A stretch of DNA of 6,021 nt from NCBI GenBank assembly GCA_023260375.1, contig JALQVK010000103.1:1-6021 (forward strand). Direction: 5' to 3'. This stretch comes from Rhodoluna sp. (GTDB taxonomy: Bacteria; Actinomycetota; Actinomycetes; Actinomycetales; Microbacteriaceae). Positions 1 to 5,956 of the stretch are shown here, in pieces. Position 1 is the first letter of the stretch, and the number at the start of each line of letters is the position of its first letter. Below the pieces are notes generated by a model, which saw nothing but the letters and a program-made list of their open reading frames with translations, was not told where the DNA came from and searched no databases. The position numbers and the translations under genes are program-made.

Positions 1-649
1 GCAGCATTGGAACTAACTCCGCTCCACGAACCTCGCCGATAACTATCCGATCTGGCTTCATTCGAAGCGACTCAACCACCAAGCGTTGCAGGTCTATCGA
101 GCCAGCTCCGTCGGTGTTGGCTTGCCTCGTTTGCAGGGCAACGACATTTGGGATTGAGAGTTCTAGTTCTGAAACGTCTTCAACCGTGACCACTCGCTCT
201 AGTTGAACCAGTTCTAAGAGGGCTCGAAGCAGGGTGGTCTTGCCGCTGCCGGTTCCGCCACAAATGATGAAGTTCGACTTAGCGCTAACCAGTTCTTGAA
301 GGATTGGCACCCAGCGGAGTGGGTTGTCTAACAACGTGGAAAGTTGCTGCCGATTCGATTGGTGCTTGCGAATCGAGACATGGACGCGATTACCAGAGAC
401 CGGAAGGGCTAAATGATAGCGAAGCGAACCAACCGCGATGTCGGCAAATGGGCAGGAGTAATCGAGTCTGCGCCTGGCTGAATTAGCCAGGTCCTGGCAA
501 AAACTAAACAGTTCTTCAGAACTTGCAAAAGGATTTGTAATTTGCCGCCATATTCCATGAACGTTGGCAAAAGTGACCTCGTGACCATTGAGTACGAGGT
601 CACTTAGCCCAGAAGTTTGGAGCAGGTCGTCCAAGCGATTTTCAGTCAT
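1..649 (-). CDS. tadA: TadA/CpaF-family type II/IV secretion ATPase, 3' end beyond the left edge
   Basis: Hexameric cytoplasmic ATPase of the PulE/VirB11 superfamily that drives Flp/tight-adherence pilus assembly or a related secretion machine. The 216 visible codons read from an ATG at 649-647; an in-frame stop lies 24 bases upstream (676-674) with no other start between, so this start is well supported although the ribosome site is weak. Seen: the N-terminal signature SDLVLNG (residues 16-22), LDYSCPFADI (62-71) and VSIRKH (91-96) typical of CpaF proteins; Walker A GGTGSGKTT (131-139, K137); acidic Asp-box VEDVSELEL (156-164); and LRMKPDRIVIGEVRGAE (195-211), the Walker B/His-box lead-in. 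The N-terminal part is short: the family usually has tens of extra residues before the first signature. A CpaE/Ssd-like gene often precedes tadA in actinobacteria, but here a 6C RNA does. TadB/TadC genes would be expected off the left edge. Family is secure; the pilus role is inferred. Confidence 0.93.
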   Translation of the reverse strand, partial: MTENRLDDLLQTSGLSDLVLNGHEVTFANVHGIWRQITNPFASSEELFSFCQDLANSARRRLDYSCPFADIAVGSLRYHLALPVSGNRVHVSIRKHQSNRQQLSTLLDNPLRWVPILQELVSAKSNFIICGGTGSGKTTLLRALLELVQLERVVTVEDVSELELSIPNVVALQTRQANTDGAGSIDLQRLVVESLRMKPDRIVIGEVRGAELVPML

Positions 650-666
650 GAAATGAGACTGCCAGC

Positions 667-685
667 CTGATTCCTATGGAATTAG
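667..685. repeat. Short imperfect inverted repeat just upstream of tadA
   Basis: Arms CTGATTCC (667-674) and GGAATTAG (678-685) are complementary at seven of eight positions around a 3-base centre. The repeat lies 17 bases before the tadA start codon and about 30 bases beyond the 6C terminator. It could be a repressor site or a weak hairpin in the tadA leader. No regulator is recognised, and the length allows chance occurrence. Confidence 0.3.
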
Positions 686-716
686 GTGCCGGGAAAAGTT
701 GTGGAAAACCCCAGTT

Positions 717-756
717 AAAAAGGGGGGCGGCAGGCTCTGGGGGAGGGCCTGCCGCC
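717..756 (-). terminator. Intrinsic terminator forming the 3' hairpin of 6C RNA
   Basis: A 10-bp uninterrupted GC-rich stem (726-735 with 747-756) is followed on the minus strand by CCCC (725-722) and TTTTT (721-717). This would end the 6C transcript and limit read-through into tadA, whose start codon lies 67 bases further along. The four C residues between stem and U-tract are slightly unusual for a strong terminator, so some read-through is possible. Confidence 0.75.
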
Positions 757-790
757 GGCGATACCTGATTGGGGGGAACCGGTATCGCGG
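717..790 (-). ncRNA. 6C: 6C RNA, actinobacterial small RNA with C-rich loops
   Basis: Read on the minus strand, two adjacent hairpins are separated by one base. The 5' hairpin has an 8-bp perfect stem (788-781 with 765-758), then an inner GGTT/AATC helix with one G-U pair and one bulged base, leaving a loop of exactly six cytosines (776-771). The 3' hairpin has a 10-bp perfect stem (756-747 with 735-726) and an 11-base loop with C5 and CC runs, followed by CCCC and five T. Two C-run loops with a terminator as the second hairpin is the defining architecture of the 6C family; the mycobacterial member is B11/ncRv13660c, known to act on mRNAs through its C-rich loops. The position next to a tad locus and acs also matches known 6C loci. 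The true 5' end is probably near 808, giving a transcript of roughly 90 bases. Its targets here are unknown. Confidence 0.88.
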
Positions 791-814
791 TCACCTTAAA
801 GGGACATTTATTAC

Positions 815-820
815 CTTATA
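815..820 (-). promoter_or_regulatory. Candidate -10 element of the 6C RNA promoter
   Basis: Minus-strand TATAAG (820-815) lies where a -10 box would place the transcript start near 808, about 20 bases before the first 6C hairpin and giving a RNA of the size known for this family. An overlapping TAAGGT (818-813) fits TANNNT equally well. No convincing -35 hexamer sits 16-18 bases upstream. This is a position-based inference. Confidence 0.35.
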
Positions 821-833
821 ACGAACATCGTTA
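819..833. promoter_or_regulatory. Inverted repeat, possible operator between the 6C RNA and acs
   Basis: TAACGA (819-824) and TCGTTA (828-833) form perfect 6-bp arms around ACA. The site overlaps the candidate 6C -10 box and lies upstream of acs, so a bound regulator could affect both divergent units. It resembles, but does not fit, a Gram-positive LexA box because the half-site spacing is wrong. The regulator is unknown. Confidence 0.35.
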
Positions 834-935
834 CCATTGTGTGATTTTCAGTAAATTAACAGAATTAATCTGGCAGTATGTCCACTAGTGGCAAACAATG
901 GTGTTGGTCACTTTGATACATGGAGTAAGACAACG
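834..935 (+). promoter_or_regulatory. acs leader region with ribosome binding site
   Basis: This stretch between the inverted repeat and the acs start is AT-rich up to about 870 and should hold the acs promoter. TAAATT (852-857) and TAATCT (866-871) both fit TANNNT as -10 boxes, but neither has a good -35 partner, so I cannot choose. GGAG at 922-925, ten bases before ATG 936, is the ribosome site that decides the acs start. The in-frame GTG at 888 has no such site and would add 16 residues unlike the family. Confidence 0.4.
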
Positions 936-2876
936 ATGTCCGACAACAAAACATTTGCACCTTCAAGCGCTTTCCAGGCTCAGGCGATTGCCGGAGCAGA
1001 ACTTTACGCAAAGGCCAAAGCAGACCGTCTCGGTTTTTGGGCCGAACAAGCCAAATCCCTACACTGGCACAAACCTTTCACCGAAGTCCTCGACTGGTCG
1101 CATGCTCCGGTTGCCCGTTGGTTCGATGACGGAGAGCTAAACGTTTCCTACAACTGCCTGGACCGCCACGTTGAAGCCGGCCTGGGAGATCGCGTTGCCC
1201 TTTACTTTGAGGGCGAGCCTGGCGACCGCCGAGTCATCACCTATTCAGAACTAACTGCCGAGGTCAAGAAGGCTGCGAACGTTTTAATTAACCTCGGTGT
1301 GGTCAAAGGCGACCGCGTGGCAATCTACATGCCGATGATTCCTGAAGCCGTGATCACCATGTTGGCTGTGGCTCGCTTGGGAGCAATCCACTCTGTGGTT
1401 TTCGGCGGTTTTTCATCCGACGCATTGGCCACCCGAATCAACGACGCCGACGTTCGCGTGGTCGTCACAGCCGATGGAGGCTACCGCAAGGGTAAGGCTT
1501 CGGCCTTGAAGCCGGCCGTCGACGAAGCTTTGGCCGATGGCAAGTGCCCAACCGTTGAGCAGGTGCTTGTTGTGAAGCGCACCGGCGAAGACGTGACCTG
1601 GACCGAAAAGGACCACTGGTGGCACGATGAAATGGCTAAGGCCGAAACTGAGCACATGGCTCAGGCTTTCCCTTCCGAGCAGGAACTTTTCATCTTGTAC
1701 ACCTCGGGTACGACCGGAGCACCAAAGGGTATTTTGCACACCTCGGGTGGTTACCTAACCCAGGCAACCTACACCCACCGCAACATTTTCGACCTTCACC
1801 CCGAGACCGACGTCTACTGGTGTACCGCCGACATCGGCTGGATTACCGGACACTCCTACGTGGTTTATGGGCCGCTAGCGAACGGCGCCTCACAAGTAAT
1901 CTTTGAAGGAACGCCAGACGCACCGCATCCCGGTCGCTGGTGGGAAATAATCGAGCGTTACAAGGTTTCGATTTTCTACACCGCACCAACCGCAATTCGC
2001 TCGTTCATGAAACTAGGACGAGAAATCCCAGACAAGTTCGACCTGTCTTCCCTTCGCGTGCTCGGTTCGGTGGGTGAACCAATCAACCCTGAAGCTTGGC
2101 TTTGGTACCGCGACGTCATCGGTGGCGGACACTGCCCAATCGTGGATACCTGGTGGCAAACTGAGACCGGAGCCATCATGGTCTCCCCTCTGCCAGGCGT
2201 TACTTCGCTAAAGCCTGGTTCGGCTCAGACCCCAGTGCCAGGCATCGAAATCAAGATCGTCAACGACCAAGGTCAGGAAGTTCCTCGCGGCGAAGCTGGC
2301 CTGCTAACCATCACCGAACCTTGGCCTTCGATGCTTCGCGGCATTTGGCGTAACCCAGGTCGTTTCCACGAGGCCTATTGGTCAAACTTCGAAGGCCAAT
2401 ACTTCGCCGGCGACGGCGCCAAATGGGATGAAGATGGCGACCTTTGGTTACTAGGACGCGTCGACGATGTGATGAACGTGTCCGGTCACCGTTTATCGAC
2501 CGCCGAAATCGAGTCGTCACTGGTTGGTCACCCCTGGGTTGCCGAAGCTGCCGTGGTTGGTGCCAAGGACGAAATCACCGGCCAAGCCGTGGTGGCTTTT
2601 GTGATCCTGCGCCTAGATCAGGTGGAGGCAGCCGGCGCTGCCGAAAACATTTCAAAAATTCTGCGTGAGCACGTTTCGAAAGACATTGGACCGATTGCTC
2701 GTCCACGTCAGATCATGGTGGTTGCCGAACTGCCAAAGACCCGTTCTGGCAAGATCATGCGTCGACTACTGCGCGATGTGGCCGAAGACCGTCCAATTGG
2801 TGACGTCACTACCCTGGCTGATACCAGCGTGATGAGCGTAATTAGCTCGAAGATTGCCGGTGGAGCGAGCGACTAG
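936..2876 (+). CDS. acs: Acetyl-CoA synthetase (AMP-forming acetate-CoA ligase)
   Basis: Activates acetate with ATP and CoA, through acetyl-AMP, to acetyl-CoA in the cytoplasm; it feeds the TCA cycle and lipid synthesis. The 646-residue length is typical. Seen: the ACAS N-terminal region ([12 protein letters not shown], from about residue 43), P-loop [11 protein letters not shown] (255-265), DTWWQTETG (404-412) in which W407 corresponds to the Trp that restricts the pocket to acetate, [13 protein letters not shown] (507-519) with hinge D510 and the CoA-site G517 and R519, and SGKIMRR with K606, the lysine acetylated by Pat-type enzymes in studied homologues. No key residue is missing. ATG 936 was chosen over GTG 888 because of GGAG ten bases upstream and the family N-terminus. 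The gene is monocistronic, divergent from the 6C RNA and convergent with the RidA-like gene with no gap. Specificity for acetate over propionate is inferred from W407. Confidence 0.97.
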   Translation: MSDNKTFAPSSAFQAQAIAGAELYAKAKADRLGFWAEQAKSLHWHKPFTEVLDWSHAPVARWFDDGELNVSYNCLDRHVEAGLGDRVALYFEGEPGDRRVITYSELTAEVKKAANVLINLGVVKGDRVAIYMPMIPEAVITMLAVARLGAIHSVVFGGFSSDALATRINDADVRVVVTADGGYRKGKASALKPAVDEALADGKCPTVEQVLVVKRTGEDVTWTEKDHWWHDEMAKAETEHMAQAFPSEQELFILYTSGTTGAPKGILHTSGGYLTQATYTHRNIFDLHPETDVYWCTADIGWITGHSYVVYGPLANGASQVIFEGTPDAPHPGRWWEIIERYKVSIFYTAPTAIRSFMKLGREIPDKFDLSSLRVLGSVGEPINPEAWLWYRDVIGGGHCPIVDTWWQTETGAIMVSPLPGVTSLKPGSAQTPVPGIEIKIVNDQGQEVPRGEAGLLTITEPWPSMLRGIWRNPGRFHEAYWSNFEGQYFAGDGAKWDEDGDLWLLGRVDDVMNVSGHRLSTAEIESSLVGHPWVAEAAVVGAKDEITGQAVVAFVILRLDQVEAAGAAENISKILREHVSKDIGPIARPRQIMVVAELPKTRSGKIMRRLLRDVAEDRPIGDVTTLADTSVMSVISSKIAGGASD

Positions 2877-3338
2877 TTACTTGAATTCAACGATTAGCTC
2901 GAGCTCAACTGGTGAGTCAAGTGGAAGTACTGGAACTCCAACCGCGCTTCGCGCGTGCTGACCGGCGTCGCCGAAAACTTCACCGAGAAATTCCGAAGCA
3001 CCATTGATTACGCCTGGCTGACCCGAAAACTCTGGCACAGAAGAAACGAACCCGACCAACTTCACCACGCGGGTGATTCGGTCGAGGTCGCCGATTACCG
3101 ACTTCACGGCTGCGAGCGCATTTAGTACTGCCTGACGGGCGTAAGTCTTAGCGTCGTCTGGGTTCACCGTGGCACCAACTTTGCCAGTTTCTGGCAACTT
3201 TCCCTCAATAAATGGCAACTGGCCAGAAGTGAAAACTAGGTTCCCCGAAACTACTGCTGGCACATAAGCGGCCACTGGCTTTGCCAGTTCTGGCAGTGGT
3301 GAGCCAAGCTCGATTAGGCGGTTTTCGACAACGCTCAT
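2877..3338 (-). CDS. RidA/YjgF/UK114-family protein (YjgF-like subgroup 1)
   Basis: Small protein of 153 residues with the RidA (YjgF/YER057c/UK114) fold, normally a cytoplasmic trimer. Canonical RidA hydrolyses reactive enamine/imine intermediates from PLP enzymes; the older label 'endoribonuclease L-PSP' is historical. Seen: NLVFTSGQLP (33-42), the GDLDRITRVVKLVGFV stretch (83-98), INGASEFLGEVFG (111-123), and HARSAVGVPVLPLDSPVELELIVE (128-151). R130 aligns with the substrate-binding Arg of canonical RidA and E145 with its conserved Glu. The long N-terminus (about 25 residues before the first strand) and the HARSAVGV motif place it in the actinobacterial-rich subgroup whose physiological substrate is not known. 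ATG 3338-3336 has GGG seven bases upstream. The stop TAA (2879-2877) abuts the acs stop; the gene is divergent from the PBP gene. Confidence 0.93.
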   Translation of the reverse strand: MSVVENRLIELGSPLPELAKPVAAYVPAVVSGNLVFTSGQLPFIEGKLPETGKVGATVNPDDAKTYARQAVLNALAAVKSVIGDLDRITRVVKLVGFVSSVPEFSGQPGVINGASEFLGEVFGDAGQHARSAVGVPVLPLDSPVELELIVEFK

Positions 3339-3436
3339 TTGGGGTCCCTTTCGTCCAATTCTTAGATGTTACCCGTAGTTTCAGCGAAGGCTACTTCTCA
3401 GGGATAGTTCAGTTAATAGAAGGTAACCTAGTACTT
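3339..3436. promoter_or_regulatory. Divergent promoter region between the RidA-like gene and the PBP gene
   Basis: The 98 bases must hold both promoters. For the RidA-like gene, minus-strand TAACAT (3372-3367) is a plausible -10, about 28 bases before the start codon. For the PBP gene, TAACCT (3424-3429) lies 7 bases before ATG 3437, a spacing that would give a leaderless mRNA; alternatively GAAGG (3419-3423) acts as a ribosome site at a long 13-base spacing. No clear -35 boxes are seen. In many actinobacteria a whiB-family gene sits near here; none is present. Confidence 0.35.
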
Positions 3437-5956
3437 ATGTCTGAAAGCAATAAGGGCGAGACCGTTTTTAGTCGGATCCTCAAGTTTGTCGGCCTAAACG
3501 CCATTGTTGGCCTTTTGGTTCTCGTTTTGATGTCGCCTCTAATCCTGGTTACTGGTGCAGGCAGCGCTGTTGGCATCGCGCTTTTCGATAAACTTCCAGA
3601 CACACTAAAGCCAGTAAACGGCGCCGAAGCGTCAACACTTTACGGCCTGGACGACGCGGGAAACCCGGTCAAGATCACCGACTTCTACGAAGACAACCGA
3701 ATTTCGATAGCTTTTGAAGACATTTCAGACAACTTCAAGAACGCTGTTATTGCCACCGAAGACCCACGCTTTTACAGCCACGGCGGTGTGGACTGGATTT
3801 CACTTATTCGCGCGTCGGTAAACAGTGCGGTCAAAGGTGGTGGAGGCCCAGGTGCATCCACTATCACCATGCAGTATGTGCGAAACAACATTGTTGAAAC
3901 CCTAATGCTCAAAGGCGACAAGAAGGGCGCAGACGCTGCGCGCACGCCAAACATTGAACGTAAGATTCGTGAAATTCGCTACGCGCTGGCCATCGAGCAG
4001 CAGTATTCGAAGAAAGAAATCTTTGCGGGTTACGCCAACCTGTCGTTCTTCGGAAACCAGATTTACGGTGTTGAAGCTGCCTCAGAGTATTACTTCGGTA
4101 AGCACGCGAGCGAACTCAACATTCCAGAAGGTGCTCTTCTTGCCGGAATGCTGCAGTCGCCAAATGCTTACAAGCCAGACGTTAAAGAAAACTTGCCAGG
4201 AGCCAAGATACGTCGCGACTACGTAATCCAGAACATGGCAGACAGTGGTTACATTTCGCAGGCTCAGGCCGACGAAGCCAAAGCTTCGCCAATCAAGGTA
4301 AACCTAACGATGCTTCACCAAGGTTGCGAGGCCAGCCAGGAAACAGCTTTCTTCTGTGACTATGTGGTTTGGACCGTTCGTAACAGCCCAGAATTTGGCG
4401 CAACCTTCGAAGCTCGTCAAACCCTGCTTCGTCGCGGTGGTCTTGAAATTTACAGCACCATGAACATCAGCCTTCAAAAAAAGACCGATGCCACAATCAA
4501 AAAGCGCATTCCAATGGACGACCCTAACCACCTCGGTGCCACCTCGGTTTCGGTTGAGGTTGGAACTGGACGCGTCTTGGCGATGTCTCAGAACCGGTTC
4601 TACGACCAAACTGTTTCCGATGTTCAAGGTCACACCTCGGTGAACTTCGCATCCGATAAAAACTATGGTGGTTCTTCTGGTTTCCAAACTGGTTCGGCCT
4701 ACAAGGTTTTCACCTTGGCAACCTGGCTTCAGCAGGGTAAGCGTCTTGGCGACAAGGTCGATGGTCGTATTCACGAATGGTTACCGAATGAACTACCATC
4801 TCGTTGCGGCGCTTGGGCTGGAAGCTACAAACCGAAGAACTCGGCAGATCACGAACCGAGCAACCCAACTGTCTCAACTGCAATGGCGCTCTCAGTCAAC
4901 ACTGCGTTTATGAGCATGGCGTCTCAGTTGGATCTCTGCGACATCCGTGACACTGCCCTGGCTTTTGGAGTTCACCGTGCCGATGGTGCCGAGCTGGCTT
5001 ACATCCCCGCCTCGGTTTTGGGTGTAAATGAAATTGCTCCAATAACCATGGCAGTGGCCGAAGCCGCCCTACCAAACCAGGGCGTGGTCTGCACTCCGAT
5101 TGCGATCGACCGTGTTGTTGTGCGTTCCAGTGGTAAAGAAATGGAAGTACCAAAGAGTACCTGCACCCAGGCAACCACTCCCGAAGTTGCCGCTGGAGTA
5201 ATCTCGGCCATGCGCGGCGTAATAAAGGGTGGAACCGCAGGTCTTTCTAACACTGGAGACGGCGTAGACATCGCAGGTAAGACCGGAACCACAGACGGTT
5301 CGGTTCAAACCTGGATGACCGGATTTTCGAGCAAGGTTTCCACCAGTGTTTGGGTTGGAAACGTATCGGGCGATGTTCACCTTGGAAAAGTTTCAACCGG
5401 CGGTAAGAGCGCCTACTACGCTCGCCACGATGTCTGGCGTTCGGTCATGAAACTGGCTAACACTCTCTACAAACCTGGACCGATGGCTCCTGTGCCATCG
5501 ATATTCTCAGGTGCTGGTGGAGCGACAGTACCGGATGTAACCACTCTCGACCCAACTACTGCTAGCAGCCAAATTCAGTTGGCAGATCTCAACTTCGAGG
5601 TCGCCCTGAACCAGGTTCTATCGGACAAGCCTGCAGGTACCGTTGCTTACACAGTGCCAGCACGTGGAGTTCCGGTCACTCGAGGAACCATTATCAAGAT
5701 CTACCTTTCAAGTGGTGGCGCCGTGGTTGTTCCGAGCGATCTTCTAAACCATGGTCCAACCGCAAATGCGATCATCGCCTGGTTGGCGACCAACGGCCCT
5801 CGAGATAATTCTGGAAACCCAGTCCTTTCGGCAATTGCCTCAAGCGGGCAGCAAGCTGGAAACTGTGGACCAACCGACCGAGTTACCCGAGCCCAGCCAG
5901 CGCCTGGTGCAGCCACCCAAGCCGGCACCATCATTGAGCTTTTCTGCGGTAACTAA
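3437..5956 (+). CDS. Bifunctional class A penicillin-binding protein with PASTA repeats (PonA2-like)
   Basis: Membrane-anchored enzyme that polymerises lipid II and cross-links the stem peptides of peptidoglycan outside the cell. The 839 residues contain a short cytoplasmic tail; one membrane segment (about 18-38); a GT51 glycosyltransferase (about 80-285) with ATEDPRFYSHGGVD (catalytic E108), STITMQ (141-146) and FAGYANLSFFGNQIYGVEAA; a transpeptidase with S420-A-Y-K423 (nucleophile S420), S486-V-N488 and K615-T-G; and a C-terminal PASTA repeat (698-761) plus a second, diverged PASTA-like unit (about 763-839). Eight cysteines, all extracytoplasmic, occur in four neighbouring pairs. The consensus QQ of the GT51 motif is MQ here. 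An in-frame open stretch reaches back to 3281 inside the RidA-like gene, but the family N-terminus and membrane topology favour ATG 3437. The stop codon is followed directly by the next ATG, suggesting an operon. The PASTA tail matches mycobacterial PonA2 rather than PonA1. Confidence 0.95.
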   Translation: MSESNKGETVFSRILKFVGLNAIVGLLVLVLMSPLILVTGAGSAVGIALFDKLPDTLKPVNGAEASTLYGLDDAGNPVKITDFYEDNRISIAFEDISDNFKNAVIATEDPRFYSHGGVDWISLIRASVNSAVKGGGGPGASTITMQYVRNNIVETLMLKGDKKGADAARTPNIERKIREIRYALAIEQQYSKKEIFAGYANLSFFGNQIYGVEAASEYYFGKHASELNIPEGALLAGMLQSPNAYKPDVKENLPGAKIRRDYVIQNMADSGYISQAQADEAKASPIKVNLTMLHQGCEASQETAFFCDYVVWTVRNSPEFGATFEARQTLLRRGGLEIYSTMNISLQKKTDATIKKRIPMDDPNHLGATSVSVEVGTGRVLAMSQNRFYDQTVSDVQGHTSVNFASDKNYGGSSGFQTGSAYKVFTLATWLQQGKRLGDKVDGRIHEWLPNELPSRCGAWAGSYKPKNSADHEPSNPTVSTAMALSVNTAFMSMASQLDLCDIRDTALAFGVHRADGAELAYIPASVLGVNEIAPITMAVAEAALPNQGVVCTPIAIDRVVVRSSGKEMEVPKSTCTQATTPEVAAGVISAMRGVIKGGTAGLSNTGDGVDIAGKTGTTDGSVQTWMTGFSSKVSTSVWVGNVSGDVHLGKVSTGGKSAYYARHDVWRSVMKLANTLYKPGPMAPVPSIFSGAGGATVPDVTTLDPTTASSQIQLADLNFEVALNQVLSDKPAGTVAYTVPARGVPVTRGTIIKIYLSSGGAVVVPSDLLNHGPTANAIIAWLATNGPRDNSGNPVLSAIASSGQQAGNCGPTDRVTRAQPAPGAATQAGTIIELFCGN

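Noticed and set aside
700..708. DnaA box TGTGGAAAA
   Set aside because: It has one mismatch to the consensus, is a single copy, and has no origin-type cluster or dnaA/dnaN neighbours.
722..776. G-quadruplex on the plus strand from four G-runs
   Set aside because: The runs are the complements of the 6C loops and stem flanks; intervening loops of about 11 and 23 bases make a quadruplex unlikely, and the 6C RNA explains them.
822..833. LexA/SOS box (CGAAC...GTT)
   Set aside because: The half-sites are spaced by three bases rather than four and the right half is incomplete; the better symmetry is the TAACGA/TCGTTA repeat.
878..916. 12-codon open frame upstream of acs ([12 protein letters not shown]) as a possible leader peptide
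   Set aside because: It has no ribosome site and no associated attenuator hairpins; two Trp and one Cys are not enough to argue for attenuation of an acetate gene.
888..935. N-terminal extension of Acs from GTG 888
   Set aside because: The extra 16 residues do not resemble the family N-terminus, and the GTG lacks a ribosome site, whereas ATG 936 has GGAG ten bases upstream.
2881..2905. Two 10-bp palindromes (TTGAATTCAA and AGCTCGAGCT) near the acs/RidA-like junction as a bidirectional terminator
   Set aside because: They have no loop, are not followed by T-tracts, and sit in the RidA-like coding sequence; chance is sufficient. The 10-base direct repeat ATTAGCTCGA at 2841 and 2893 is also too short to support.
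4304..4774. 156-codon open frame on the minus strand inside the PBP gene, and similar ones at 1413-1739, 4999-5292 and 5069-5380
   Set aside because: They lie antisense to genes with unambiguous family motifs, show no recognisable domains, and have compositions expected of shadow frames.
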